From Apostichopus japonicus (Eukaryota > Echinodermata > Holothuroidea > Aspidochirotida > Stichopodidae): a stretch of DNA of 64,000 bases. Location: assembly GCF_037975245.1 (NCBI RefSeq), contig NC_092580.1:16194001-16258000 (forward strand), read 5' to 3'. The notes beneath the pieces are model-generated. The model was not told the DNA's origin. It was given only the letters and a program-made list of their open reading frames with translations, and searched no databases. A program made the translations under genes and the position numbers. Positions 35,996 to 48,331 of this stretch are shown here, piece by piece (the first letter of the stretch is position 1; each line of letters begins with the position of its first letter).

Positions 35996-35999
35996 TCAG

Positions 36000-36131
36000 G
36001 TAATTGTTTGCAGGTAGCTTTGGATTTTGGAGTGAAGGAGGAGGTGACAAATTCAAGCCCCAGCCAACTAGTTATGACTAGAACGCTCCCCTCTCTGAGA
36101 CTGCTACCATTCATGTGAGGCTATTTCAAGG
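36000..36131 (+). pseudogene. GLB1-like: GLB1-like duplicated exon, copy 1 (broken)
   Basis: Follows the acceptor TTTTATCAG and keeps the words GGTAGCTTTGGATTTTGGA and GAGGTGACAAATTCAAG of the beta-galactosidase-like exon found intact at 43816-43963. Translated it reads GSFGFWSEGGGDKFK, then PQPTSYD, then a stop where the other copies continue. The start of the exon is also shortened. This is the outlying copy, about 7 kb upstream of the others. Confidence 0.7.
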
Positions 36132-36216
36132 GTAGATATGTTTGCATTTGACTTCAGTGTATGAGGCAACTCTTCATTGAGAGTTAAATATTCTAATTAT
36201 CGTGTAAAAGTAAGTT

Positions 36217-36250
36217 GGCCTGACGTTTCGATCCTAGGTCTTCTTCAGAA
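36217..36250 (-). ncRNA. Possible hammerhead-ribozyme-like motif (Penelope relic)
   Basis: On the minus strand the sequence reads CTGAAGAAGACCTAGGATCG followed by AAACGTCAGG. CUGANGA and GAAA are the two conserved blocks of the hammerhead core, and Penelope-like elements are known to carry minimal hammerhead motifs. The putative stem II is short and I could not verify a full fold or a cleavage site. It sits as an insertion of about 80 bp in the intron after exon copy 1. Confidence 0.3.
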
Positions 36251-36259
36251 GCTAACTGA

Positions 36260-37290
36260 CAAGTTATTATTATCAACAGCCTCACTCAATTGAGTTAACT
36301 TCATTTCATGACGATGTGACATTTGAATTTCATTGACTGACAAAAAAAAAGAGAGGAAAATTTCACAACATTTTTATCACTGTTACAAGTAGGATTCTGG
36401 AGACTAATTTTGTTCAGTGTGGGTTTCACAAAAGAATGTCGTCATGGTAACTTCAAATCCTTTTTTGTTGATAGTCATAACAAACTAGCCTCATTTTAAA
36501 ATTCATAAATGATAACAAGATGTCCCATGGTCTTATCTTCCTTCATTTCACCTAATGTTTTCAAAATTCATATCAAACTGCACTGCAGGTTTTCTAACAA
36601 TTCTTCAATTCCCAATTTCATGTGTAATCAGGTAAACTCATTTAACAAAAACATGCCTTAGAGGCAACTACCTTCAAGACAGGATATCTAAATACCAGGA
36701 TCAAGCATAAAAAGAACATTTGGGAATAAAACAATAAAAGGCCCTTTTTGTTCACACTAAATCTTCTAGAAATCTGCAGTACTTATTTACCACATATTCA
36801 CATACCAATGTAAATTCAAGCAGTTCAATTACATTGTATGCAAGGGAAATGAGCTTTTAAAGTTCCAACAAGTGAATTGATCCAAGAAGTGTTACATCAC
36901 ATCATTAAAACAATTTGTATATAGTGTTCATTGACATGTTTCTGTATTTCTTTACTGTTTAAAGGTAGTCTGTATTGGCCCCAAATTATAGCATGCTATA
37001 ATTACTAGAAGTTTTCAAAAAATCCTTCCCTGTAGGTCTTTACTTTCCAATTTGTTCTTAGACATACTACATGAGCACACAAGATGACTGAATATCCTGG
37101 TGAGGTAAATTTCCTCCAGGGTGGTAATAGAAAAGTTAAAGAATTTTTACCAAAGGTTACCATATTTGAAAATGAGGCATATTTGTTACCAATACAGCAT
37201 ACCTTTAACTCATAATAAAATGCATTTTGACAAACTTCTTTCTTTCAACTACTTTATGTTGAGGTAATTTCATCTGTCATTTCTTTGCTC
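36260..37290. other. Gene-empty stretch
   Basis: A+T-rich; the first part (36280-36330) still resembles the intron next to the other GLB1-like exon copies. No other exon is supported. Confidence 0.35.
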
Positions 37291-37299
37291 TGATAATAC

Positions 37300-37535
37300 C
37301 TGTTTTTTTGGTTAAAGCTGCATAGCTACGATGGTAGAAGATGTCCTCAAAGCTGTCAGGCTGTTCTTTGCAGGTGGATAGAACTTCGTGAGCAACATCA
37401 TACTGTGGGCCAGATAATTTGCACCATTCCTCAGCACAGGCAATAACTTTAGACCAACTGATTGGGGTGAACCTTGTTAATGGCCCAATCTTCCCAGCAC
37501 AATGGACTGCACATTTGTGAGAAGTCATCATCAAA
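37300..37535 (-). CDS. Exon of an unrecognised protein
   Basis: A minus-strand segment is bounded by an acceptor (CTCTAACAG) at 37536 and a donor (ACAG|GTATTA) at 37300. It is open throughout and includes MMTSHKCAVHCAGKIGPLTR, WSKVIACAEEWCKLSG and DVAHEVLSTC. The composition, with regularly placed Cys, Trp and His, looks like real protein, perhaps a small zinc-binding fold, but I do not recognise the family. The ATG lies just inside the acceptor, so it may be the first coding exon after a 5'UTR exon, or an internal exon. No partner exon was found nearby. Confidence 0.45.
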
Positions 37536-37539
37536 CTGT

Positions 37540-39125
37540 TAGAGAAAATATCAAAATAAAACATAAAGCTGGAACTTTACTAGTTCACGTATTCATAGCC
37601 ATAGCTAGTCGATATGGAGACCCTGGAGTAGTGAGGCACAGTGGCTGCTTTCCTGTTCCATGGGATAGAGTCTAGGCAAAGTGCAATCCACTTGAACAGA
37701 TCCTAGTGTTATGGTACTTTGCACAAATCTTGGTTGTTTTATCAAAACGTCTTTGTCTCTTATTGACTTGTGCAGAGCCTATAGCCCTATTGCATCTAAT
37801 GTACAGTCACAGTAACTACAATTATAATTCAAGCAAATTTGGTAAAAGGATAAGTCTAGCATCTATGCCAGTTGGCTAATCATTAGGGTTAGTCTGAGCA
37901 TGCATACCATCTACGTTCTAACGTCACCATCAATTAAGTAGGCCCATGCCAAGGATGGTTCTGATTATTTATGATGTTAAAACTAAAAAGGAGCAACAAC
38001 TAACGTTAGGCGTATGCCTACGCCAATACAAAGTGACACCAAAGTCAACCCTGCTCATTGCAGCAATTCCTCGATTAAAAATCTAGGAATAAACAACATT
38101 GGACGTACCAACGTTCAATCGTCCGTATTATAAGGACATCATAAACTAGGCCAAGCATAGGCATAACCTATATTGTTTGCTAAGTCTAACGTCAACAAAG
38201 ACTTTGGTCAGGCAGATTATAATGTAGGCTAATGCAATATCGCAATCCCAACCGGCGTTAGGCGTTACAACTTGTTACAACTTTGCAGCTTAGGCCTACG
38301 TACTACGTACTACGTACTACGTACAGAAATTTCGACCTCATTTGCCTACAACATCATACAAGTGTACACATATATTTTACGATTTTTTTTGGCTTCTACA
38401 GTTATTCTATTCTCACCTTTGTCAAAACGTTTTCTGATCATTTGGACTGCCATCAACGATAGATTGGAGCAATAGATGGGCTACAGGCTCTATTTATGCA
38501 GACAGTGCGTGATCTAGGCTAGCTACAGTAGATGTAAACAAAATAAGTTTGGGCCGGGTCAAAAGGTCACGAGAAGCAGCCCTATGATTGGTCAGTTGCC
38601 CAAAATCAGGCATGTCCCATAATCAATTAAAATACTACAGTTTTACTGCATTTTTAGAGTAATGTGCAACAATCGTGTTGTTGGCATAGCAAATTATGAA
38701 TCTAGTGATTATTCTCCGCATTTCAAGCTACAGTAACACCATTCCCCTAACAAAGTGAGCAAAGGAAGCGAAAAGGAAGCGAAAAGCAAGCCATGGAAGA
38801 CGGCCTACTACTAGTGTACACATCGTTGACAAGCTGTTCGGCATAGTCACACACCAAATTGCTCGCCAGAAATTGCCGCACAAAACATGACCACAACAAG
38901 ATAACGGGCGAGCCAAAACCTGGGCTTTTCTGCAAAATCGTTATATGAAGTAGCATTGACTGAAAGTCCTACTTCACATACAGAATCAAGAGTTAGATAT
39001 TGCTAACTCAAAGGCAGGTCTTATGTTAGTTACGTACGCTCCATAGGCTAGGTATTTGTCCTAACGACACTCTTCGTTAGGGTAGGAATAACTGGGCTAA
39101 GCCTAAAGTAATGGCAGTAGTATAG
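37540..39125. other. Gene-empty stretch, possible promoter side of the 37.3-kb exon
   Basis: No exon supported. A TACGTAC repeat (about 38298-38325) and many TAGGCCTA/AACGTTAG words occur at 37900-38330. This resembles the intergenic sequence at 13.7 kb and may mark a promoter region. Confidence 0.35.
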
Positions 39126-39129
39126 TAAA

Positions 39130-39705
39130 GGCTTCATAATTGACGCACCCCCGTAATTGACGCACCTTCAGTTATTACTAGCAACGATACAGTAGGCCAC
39201 CTAAACTTTTTGCAGTCAAGCAGAATTACATATTTCATGAGTTTGAATTCATTTCAGCTATTTGCTGACCAAATTGTGGTATTTTTTAAGCTTTTAACTC
39301 CTTCCCCCCAGTTTTACACGTTTATTTGACATTTGGAAATCTTACTCCCAAAAAATAACCAAAATTACTTCAATATGATACCACTACTCTCTGGGACCTG
39401 AGCTTAGAGGTTCAGAGCATAGCAAACAACATCCAAAGTCAATTGATGTATACTTAGGCCTACACTACAGTTAGCTTATCGACGAATGTGTCAATTTAGG
39501 GGTATGAAAAAACTTGACACAGCAGACATTTTGTGGTCAAATTCTTCTCAATTGTACATTGCATAGGCACAGAACAATAACTATTTTGAGATCATTACAT
39601 TTCTGAGGAACTACACATATGAAAAATGCATGCAGTTCAGTGATTTGGATTTTATGTTGACAGACATCGTCAATCCAAGCCTTAAGTGCGTCAATTATGA
39701 GCCCA
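39130..39705. mobile_element. Possible MITE with short inverted ends
   Basis: GGCTTCATAATTGACGCAC at the left and GTGCGTCAATTATGAGCCC at the right are inverted copies with one or two differences, 576 bp apart. The left motif is repeated once directly (GTAATTGACGCACC). No coding sequence or clear target duplication was seen. Confidence 0.45.
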
Positions 39706-39709
39706 CCAT

Positions 39710-42700
39710 GCTACTACTAGTACAGTATTAAGTTACAGAACAAAATCGTATTACAATGACAGGTGATTTGATTTAACGTATTTTTGTCTTTTTCATGCAT
39801 GGTACACATTCCTGTACATTATGTATTGCTATATACAGTATCTTAATGTCAATAACACAGGTTTTTGACCAGCTTGTACTATGGTTAATGACCGTCTAAA
39901 ATGCCCTCCTAGAGTATAGAGCTTCCATATATAGTAAAGCTGGTAAACTTAGGATGTTGAACATCCCAAGAAGTATCATGTAACAAGTTCAGCATTGATC
40001 ATGAACCTACTGACACATCACTGAACAATGATGCAATAGACTACACAAATGTGACAGTGCTATCTCAAGCCTGACAGGTTCTCTCCCGGCCAGTAAACCC
40101 TGAATTTGCCAGTGAAGCGAACCGCGGATGGCGGGGGAAATTACCGGTTGAGGGTCCTTCGCTTCGAACTCATAAGTGATCAATGAGGATGCAAGAGTGT
40201 TCTTGCGTTGAAACAACGGCTGACTTTTATTACAAAACTCTTATTCTACATCGATAAATTTGACTTGGTTTCCACCACTACTTTCGGCAGTTCCTTTTAC
40301 GTTAAGCACGATGATGGAAGCAACAAAGAAAAGCTTTGTAGGCCTTCTCTTCCCTACGCAATCGGCAACCCAATCACGAAAGTATTGATATAAAAACCTG
40401 TTAAACCCTTAAAAATCCAGTTAAATTAACAGAAACAAGAAAACCCTTTGTCAATCTGGACATACTACAAAGAATATAAAGAGATACTGGCCAGAAAACG
40501 AGGTAACATTTAACATAAATAACAGCTTAATTGGGACTCAATTAACATCCTGCGCAATCTACTAAAACCACATGTTTGGACCTCGGAGAAACAGAGACAG
40601 GAACGATGACTCACACCTCTGTCATGGGAGTAAGTACCAAAACATTGCCAGGTAGAATTTAACACCACTACACCAGATCTCCATTAATTAATGCACTTTG
40701 CATCAAATTAATATTGCACAATATAGTATACAAGTGTTTTTCATCATTTGCCACAAATTCTACCATAAATTTGGCATTTCATCATCAGATATATTCCATG
40801 GAAATTTCACGAATAGTCACCTAGGAAGACAACTTTGATGGTGATGCTGACCTTGTGGATCCATCTTATTAACTAGAAGAAACCTATTCCTTTCTGTGGA
40901 GGTAAAAGTCAAACCTTGTGACATGATAACTCAAAACTACATCTTTGTTGAACTTCATACTAAGCCTATAGAAGCAGCTTAGTGAGTGAACCATATATTG
41001 AAATTCATGGAGGTCAAAGGGCAATATGTGTAAAAGTATGTCATCCATTTAAACATGCTAAAAGCTGCTTTTAATCTGTGAGTTCTACCATCCTATGATT
41101 TTCTTTTGGTGATCATAGTTTGGTCAATTTCAGTTCACTTACTGTAAATAGTGAACAGGCCCAATATAAAATAGATCTCAAGTGATCTTCAGCTATACAT
41201 ATAGTCATCCAGGAAAGGATATACTGTATATAGATACATTTTGGAATGAAAATTCTATAAGTGTTAAATCCTTACCAGTGAATAAATTGGTTGATGCCCA
41301 CAACCGAGTGCTACAAATATGGACAAATTTGGACAAGTTTAACTTACTTGGTCTACATAAACCAGATATGTGGAATTTGAGCAAATTATATGGCAAGGAA
41401 TCACAACTGGCTTTCTGTTTTTGCCACCCTCACCATCCCATTCCTCTCACATGCATTGTATGATTATTTTCTTTCTATTCATGTATGAGACCCATCATTA
41501 CCTCCTATAGGTTCTTGGGCAACATTTGCCCTTAACAAGATTTATCTCATAACTCTTTCTACTTTTCTTGACAGGTTTGATGACCAGCATGGCTGCTGAA
41601 GAACACATTAATAACAACAATACAATCATCTGATGAAGGTTAGTATTCATCCCAGACAGAAACTATATATAGCTCTGTGAAATCAAAACTAATCATATGA
41701 GCAAATTTCATTTATATATTAATTGAAAAAATGAGTTATTACCATAAATATCTAGTATATTACTGCTAGGTATATATAATTTCAAACTATGGCCAGCGTT
41801 TGGTATTTTCTCAATTCAAAGTAAAAGATTTAATTGTATTGAAAGTAGTGAGTTTTCAGACCTGGAAACAAACATTCGTTGAAAAGACAGTACTGAATGG
41901 TTGTGCATGAAAGTTGGTGATAGTTTGCCTTGTATACCAAGTAATCTTGGCTATACCAAGTAATCTTGGCTCACTTTTAGTGAAATGGCACAACCTCCTG
42001 ACTTGTAGGTCAGATTGAATGGTCAGTATTAAAATAATATTTATACATGGAACGATCTGGCCCCATACACAGTGTGTCAGAAAGGATTTTGTTAGGAGAT
42101 GAGGGAACATTGTGGCTAAGTTGATAGAATGGTCAATAGCAGACATTGGGAATTGAAATGTGCACTGCAGAAAAAAATCATTATTGAGAGAATCGACTAT
42201 AATCCTGGAGTAGTATGCATCAAATACTTAAAAGTGAACACCTGTTCAACTGGCTCAGTAAGTTTTGCTTGCAAGCTGCACTGGGGAAGTTGCCAACTGT
42301 CATGCTGGATATGTCAGGAAATTCCCCCTTTTGAAATTTTTTCAAAGGTCATTGTGAAGAACTACTGCACAGATCTACAATATTAAAAGTGTATCGTTTC
42401 AAATCTTTTATTTGTTGTTTCCAAGTATTTCTTTTTTATACCAAAGCTGAACATTGGTTGTAACTTTAATTGCAGAAATGCTACTTTCTGGGTCAGGATT
42501 TTAGAATAACTTATTCCTACTATAGGTGAATTACCCATATTTTCTGATGCGGGTCATCATGTGATCATTGTGGGGAATCTACATATATATACCGATTTAA
42601 ATCTACATAAACAAATTTCTTTCAGTACCGTACACATATACAAGAACCGCTAGAAGTTTGGATTTCAACTCAAAAGAAATCAAGAAAATGCCAGATATGC

Positions 42701-42890
42701 TGATGAGGTCTTTGTATACCTACATATTTCCTCTATTTCAGTGTGATACACTGATGGGAAAGGACTGATTACTATTAAAATGGATGGCTTGATCGCTAAT
42801 TGGGCATGAAACACCAAATAACATCTGTTGATGCTATATAACCACGACCAATGAATTACTGAAAACAGGAGCTAATGTCAATATGAGAGT
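39710..42890. other. Gene-empty stretch, probable intron of the GLB1-like locus
   Basis: Over 3 kb with only short incidental frames. The longest (41182-41463, plus) has no splice support on both sides and no recognised motif. A 21-bp direct repeat (GTATACCAAGTAATCTTGGCT) lies at about 41933-41972. Confidence 0.4.
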
Positions 42891-43206
42891 GATGTGGAAA
42901 AACCATTACATTGAAAGAATTGTAGGTAGGAGTGCAAAGAACTTCCATCATGCAGTGTGCATTCATGCTGGAAGGGATAATAGGGTTCAAATTTGGGGGG
43001 GGGGGGGGTTGATGGGATAGGCACGCATTGGAATTAAGTAGATTGATATCTTTGAAAGGGAATATCAGCTCAAACCTATAAACTTGTGAGAGAAACAAAT
43101 GAACCCTGAACCTTGGAGAGAACTGAATAAAAATGCCTCATCTTCTCTCTCTCTCTCTTTTATAATGTTGGTTTCATCTTTGACTTGTCAACCCTTATTT
43201 CATCAG

Positions 43207-43353
43207 GTTCACGTTTGAAGGTGGAACTAGCATTGGAATTTGGAATGGGCCAATGGAGAAGGGGGTGACAAACTCAAGCTGCAGCCAACTAGCTATGTCT
43301 ACAACAATGCTCCCCTCTCATAGGCTGCTACCATCAGGAACGTTACTTCAAGG
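43207..43353 (+). pseudogene. GLB1-like: GLB1-like duplicated exon, copy 2 (frameshifted)
   Basis: Begins after TTTCATCAG and ends at AAGG|GTAAAT, like the intact copy. It reads [14 protein letters not shown], then loses one base relative to copy 3 (GGGCCAATGG for GAGGCCAATGG), so the rest (QPTSYVYNNAPLS and beyond) is in another frame, and a TAG follows PLS. The flanking introns are also duplicated: the preceding 250 bp, including GAATAAAAATGCCTCATCTT and (TC)n, recur before copy 4. Confidence 0.75.
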
Positions 43354-43815
43354 GTAAATATGTTTGCATTTGTCTTCAGTGTATGAGGCAACTCTTAATT
43401 GAGAGTTAATTATTCTATTTGTCAACAGTCTCTGTCAACTTCATTTAATGAGGATGTGACTGCATTAAATGTGTTCATCTGTGAAAGCTGTGCTTCACAA
43501 GCAAACACTGAGATGAAAGGAAAATCAGGTTGTATGCTTTTCTCTGGAAATGTTGTTCCTTAACTGGTAGAATTCTAAACCAGTAGAATAATAGTTGTTG
43601 AGAATACTACATTCTCTTTGGGTTTTTTTCAATATAATATAACACTTTTCAATAGTTTCTACTCAAAGCTGAAAGATTTGTTGTATTATGAAAGATGTAT
43701 TATTGAAAACACAAGATTTGATACAGTTTGTTTTAACAGCTAAGTGAAGTACTGGAAGATTGGATCTTATAAATGTTGGTTTCATCTTTGACTTTGTTGA
43801 CCCTTATTTTATCAG

Positions 43816-43963
43816 GTACATGTTTGAAGGTGGAACTAGCTTTGGATTTTGGAATGAGGCCAATGGAGAAGGAGGTGACAAATTCAAGCTGCGGCCAACT
43901 AGATATGATGACAACAACACTCCCCTCTCTGAGGCTGTTACCATCAGCGATGCTATTTCAAGG
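43816..43963 (+). CDS. GLB1-like: GLB1-like exon, copy 3 (intact)
   Basis: A 148-bp exon between TTTTATCAG and AAGG|GTAGAT, open in one frame. It reads [20 protein letters not shown], then [20 protein letters not shown]. It matches the beta-galactosidase (GH35) segment that in the animal enzyme reads YMFIGGTNF.YWNGAN ... PTSYDYDAPLSEAG, close to the end of the catalytic barrel. Compared with that pattern, PTSYDYDAPL is changed to PTRYDDNNTPL, a possible loss of constraint. It lies 0.6 kb downstream of copy 2. Confidence 0.75.
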
Positions 43964-44340
43964 GTAGATATGTTTTGCATTTGACTTTAGTGTATGAGGC
44001 AACTCTTCATTGAGAGTTAAATATTCTGTATGCCGACAGTCTCACTCAACTTCATAAAATGAAGATGTGACTGCATTAAATGTGTTCATTTGTATGAAAG
44101 CTGTGCTTCACAAGCAAACACTGCGATAAAAGGAAAGTTTTCGACAGGTCGTAGGCTTTTCATGGTTTAGAATACTGTAACAGTCTCTTTGGATTTTTTT
44201 ATATAGTACAACACAATGAGCATGTAATTCTCAACTAGTTCTTTACACTATTTGGTACACATGTTCAATGAAATGCATAGCCGGGCTAATGGCAGGCACC
44301 ATCCATGACTGTAGCAGCCCAACAATTGTGCAGCTCAGTG

Positions 44341-44975
44341 GTCAGGCACTGCCCAGGTCTCGGGCACTGCGCAGGTCTCGGGTACTGCGCAGGTCTCGGG
44401 TACTGCGCAGGTCTCGGGTACTGTGCAGGTCTCCGGCACTGCCCAGGTCTCGGGCACTGCGCAGGTCTCGGGCACTGCGCAGGTCTCGGGCACTGCGCAG
44501 GTCTCGGGCACTGCGCAGGTCTCGGGTACTGTGTAGGTCTCGGGTACTGCGCAGGTCTCGGGGACTGCGCAGGTCTCATGCACTGTGTAGGTCTCATGCA
44601 CTGCGTAGGTCTCGGGCACTGCGTAGGTCTCAAGCACTGCGCAGGTCTCAAGCACTGCGCAGGTCTCGGGCACTGCGCAGGTCTCGGGCACTGCGCAGGT
44701 CTCGGGTACTGTGTAGGTCTCAGGCACTGCCCAAGTCTCGGGCACTGCGCAGGTCTTGGGCACTGCGCAGGTCTCGGGCACTGCGCAGGTCTCGGGTACT
44801 GAGTAGGTCTCGGGCACTGCGCAGGTCTCGGGCACTGCATAGGTCTCAAGCACTGCGCAGGTCTCGGGCACTGTGCAGGTCTCAGGCACTGTGCAGGTCT
44901 CAGGTACTGCCCAGGTCTTGGGCAATGGGCAGGTCTCAGCGATGTGCAGGTCTCAGCGATGTGCAGGTGTTGGAC
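44341..44975. repeat. 18-bp minisatellite, about 35 copies
   Basis: The unit GGGCACTGCGCAGGTCTC repeats with small substitutions (TACTGTGTAGGTCTC, CATGCACTGCGTAGG). The length is a multiple of three, so several frames on both strands stay open for 160-300 codons (for example RSRALR and VPETCA repeats). That is a by-product of the unit length. The last part (44935-45075) degrades into longer, irregular CAGGTGTT.GGCA repeats. Confidence 0.9.
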
Positions 44976-45325
44976 AATTGGCAGGTGTTTGGCAATCCGC
45001 AGGCGCAGGGCAGTCCGCAGGTGCCGAGCAGTCAACAAATGTCGTGCAATCTGCAGGTGTCAGACAGAGCAGGCGTCAGGCAGAACAGATATCTGTACAG
45101 CGATATGATGACATATATAGATATCTCGTTTGACTTAATTAAAAATGCTGATTGTGCTTCTATCATACGCCTTGCGAGCTATTCTACGGTTTCTCGTAAT
45201 GCACCCAATTGACTCAAAATGCAGGAAAGCATTTACTTAACTACCCTGGAAATAACCCTTGTGGACACTCACTTCGGTACATACACTGTGTGGACGCAAC
45301 GGCCAATCATAGACTACCTTCACAG

Positions 45326-47668
45326 TAGGGCTGTGTCATTCCGGTTAATTCACTAACCGGTTAACCGTTTCTATTAACCGAACGGTTAACGTTTAAACGT
45401 AACCTGTGTTGTTGCCTCAAAATAAGAGCCGAAAATCAGAGTTATATAGCTCAGATTATAATTCCGAAAGAGCACCACCACTTTTGATGCGGAAGTACAT
45501 TCTCAAAATAGCGCTGCAAGTATCGTTTTTTCGTAACGCGTATGTCAAGAATTTGGTTGTATTTGCTTAGTTTTGACGATCGTTGCATTGAAAAAGACGA
45601 ATCGCACGTTTTCATGAAGTTTTAAACAGATTTTTGTTTCTCTTTCAGTTCATCGGTAACTGTTACAGAGATATTTGAAGCAAATATTTCTTCGTTAATT
45701 GCGTAGCCCCTACTGTAATAGCGCAGGCATTGTATGGCAGTTATAAGCCTAATATTACTAGGCCTACTTAATATTGGCATTGTGTATTGAAGTTCGCGAT
45801 CATATGGAGTGTTAGACTACAAGGCTTTCACCAGCTAGGCCAAGGTTAGGAAAGTTGGTTGTTAGGAAGCGATTACTACAGAAGTGTACGGTAGTAGGGC
45901 TAGGCCTACGCAATTACAAGTACAACAATGGGTCACAGATATATTGAATTTGTGCATTGTGGCGGGGTAGGCAGAGGGTAGGGGGGAAGTGTGGAAAACA
46001 TTGTAAAATTTCCCGCGAACACCCTGTCGATTTCCCGCCGGAGTTCGCGCAGCAAACACAATTAGCACGCGTAGCATAATGGCGTGGGGTAGTCCCCCGG
46101 TGGGGTCATGTGGTGGAACCCCTTGTGGGGGTCCAGGGGTTAACGCCCCGGAAAATTTGGCGCGTCTGGCGATAAAATATTCGCAGCTGTGGATGCAAAA
46201 TACTGACAACTTTTTTAATTTAAATTGTCACGAAACTGATGAAAATTTTGAAATGACAAGTTAGAGTAGCCATATTTTGTTATAAAATGAAAAGAGATCT
46301 ATCTGTCTTACAATCATTAAAAAGTTTAGCTTAAAAAAACATGCGATTTTATGAAACAACGTACGGCAAAGCCCCATTCCTAGACTGCCTAACAATAGCT
46401 TGCACTATACTACAACTACGGTAGGCTACATTTTCCAAGGTACCTTGCCAAACAACTTTGAGCTCATCCCCTGTCTAACACCTGTTGTTAACAATTTTTT
46501 GGCATGTTGCCAAGGAACGTTTCATGGTCTAGAATTAATAAGGTCAGTCAGTAAAGGTTCGGTTAAGTTATGAGAATTATTATCTTAGACGTTTAAGAAA
46601 AGTAGGTAAAACATGATCCCCGTAACAGCTAGGTATGTAAAACAGGCAACTGACTCCTCCGCATGAACAAGACAATCTATTCCACATGATACATGAAAGT
46701 AAACCTTGTAATCACATGTTTAAGGCCACTTGGCATGATTAACTAAATGCTTAATATTGTTTCCATGTTTTTGTAGAAAACATAAACTTCGCAATATACA
46801 ATTAGTTGTGTTTTTGTAGTTACGTGAGATCCGTAACCGACGAGGTGGTTAGGCTATTTGCTATACACTAAACTATGGTAGGATATTATTTTCTCCGTAA
46901 TTTTGGAAATTCTAGAAAATACTTTTTTGCCGCTTAACACCAGATGTGTTCTTACGTTTTATTCATAATTGGGTGTACTAGAGCCTTGTTTACATGACAT
47001 TAGTTGCATTTAGCATGATATGCCAGTTTCGCGTGAATTTTTCGAAAGTTTTTGCTCGATCTTTCGTAAAATTTGAAAGGTGTACCAACTTACTTTTCGT
47101 ACACAATTGGTTATTTCTCTACTGATTTTCAGAGTTTTTTTTACAGTCAAGTGTATACGTTGTGCATTGAGTATAAACTTATCGCGAATGCAAGAAAACG
47201 ATGCGGGGATTTCCAGCAGACAAATGTTTTCTTTGTGGGATTACTGAGTCTGTTGAATGGAATCCCGCACCTTAGAGGGAACACTGAACTGAAATTACAT
47301 CATAATAAAGAAAACGTTTACTGCTTAAATACAATATAAATTTGAAAGGATTAGATGCAGACTCGCCACATTGTCGAACGGGGTAACAATAGGCGCTTCA
47401 CGGGTCGCATACCGCTTGGTAATCCCTTCAATCGTACCGCCAATCTTAAAAATCTTTTGTATGGATGCGTGATAAAGTTTGCAATTGTTACGTGATTTTC
47501 GGCAAGCAAATGTTGCGGTCTATTTCGGGAATAAAGTGATGTGAAGACGCGCCGTTACGACTGCGTAATTGGCATTACAAAAACGGTTAAACTTATACGA
47601 TGTACGGCGGACGTTTATCCAGCCGTTCGGTCGGTTAACCGGTTAACCGTTTAACCGTTACAGCCCTA
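45326..47668. mobile_element. Non-autonomous hAT transposon
   Basis: The element starts TAGGGCTGTGTCATTCCGG and ends with the inverted form (...GTTACAGCCCTA). It is flanked by an exact 8-bp target duplication CTTCACAG at 45318-45325 and 47669-47676. Subterminal regions at both ends are packed with GGTTAACCG(G)TTAACCG motifs, likely transposase binding sites. An 8-bp duplication and a TAGGGCTG-type end fit the hAT superfamily. No transposase-like frame is visible in the 2.34 kb, so it depends on an autonomous relative. Confidence 0.9.
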
Positions 47669-48187
47669 CTTCACAGTATACGTTGAGTAGCGATCAATGT
47701 GTTCGACCGACACAACCAGTATTTAGCCTGTCCGAACCGAGCACAAGAGAACACGCAAACACAAGTAGAATGATAAAAACTATCAGTACTCATTTTGCGG
47801 CCAAGCTCTAAAAATAGCTCGCTGTCTCCGCAGAGCTCAGTGGACGTTTAAATTAAACATTCGAGAGGGAAATCGTCAATATGTGCTACCCTTAGAGTTT
47901 TGCTACAATAATTTCAGTGTGATATCAGATGGGAACTGACTGTTTATGCTGGAAGGGAATAAAGGGGTTAAGAGTGGTGGGGGGCGGGGGCGTTGGCGGG
48001 CATAGGGGAGAGGGTGGTCAAACAATTTTATATATATTCTAAGGAAATATCAGCTCAAACATATAAACTTGTGAGAAAAAAATTAACTCCGAACCGGAGA
48101 GAGAACTGAATAAAAATGCCTCATCTTCTCTCTCTCTCTTTTATAATGTTGGTTTCATCTTTGACTTGTCAACCCTTGTTTCATCAG

Positions 48188-48331
48188 GTACATGTTTGAA
48201 GGTGGAACTAGCATTGGATGTTGGAATGAGGCCTATGGAGGCGAATATGACAAATTCAAGTTGCGGCCAACTAGCTATGACTACAACGCTCCCCTCTCTG
48301 AGGCTGTTACTATCAGGGATGTTATTTCAAG
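48188..48331 (+). CDS. GLB1-like: GLB1-like exon, copy 4 (open, donor altered)
   Basis: Opens after TTTCATCAG and reads [20 protein letters not shown], then [20 protein letters not shown]. This is the copy closest to the animal GH35 pattern (PTSYDYDAPLSEA). Relative to the other copies one G is missing at the exon end (AAG|GTTAGA for AAGG|GTAGAT), which would change the phase into the next exon. It is directly upstream of, and collinear with, the exons at 49.2, 50.0 and 50.4 kb. Confidence 0.7.

Noticed and set aside
41182-41463. A 93-codon plus-strand frame as a GLB1-like exon
   Set aside because: No similarity to any beta-galactosidase segment that I can see and no pair of splice sites around it.
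44268-45212. A 314-codon Arg/Ser/Leu-rich frame and antisense frames of 250 and 196 codons
   Set aside because: All arise from the 18-bp minisatellite, which has no stops in several frames; no splice or start context and no family.
46079-46264. A 61-codon frame inside the hAT element as transposase
   Set aside because: Too short and lacking hAT dimerisation or catalytic motifs.
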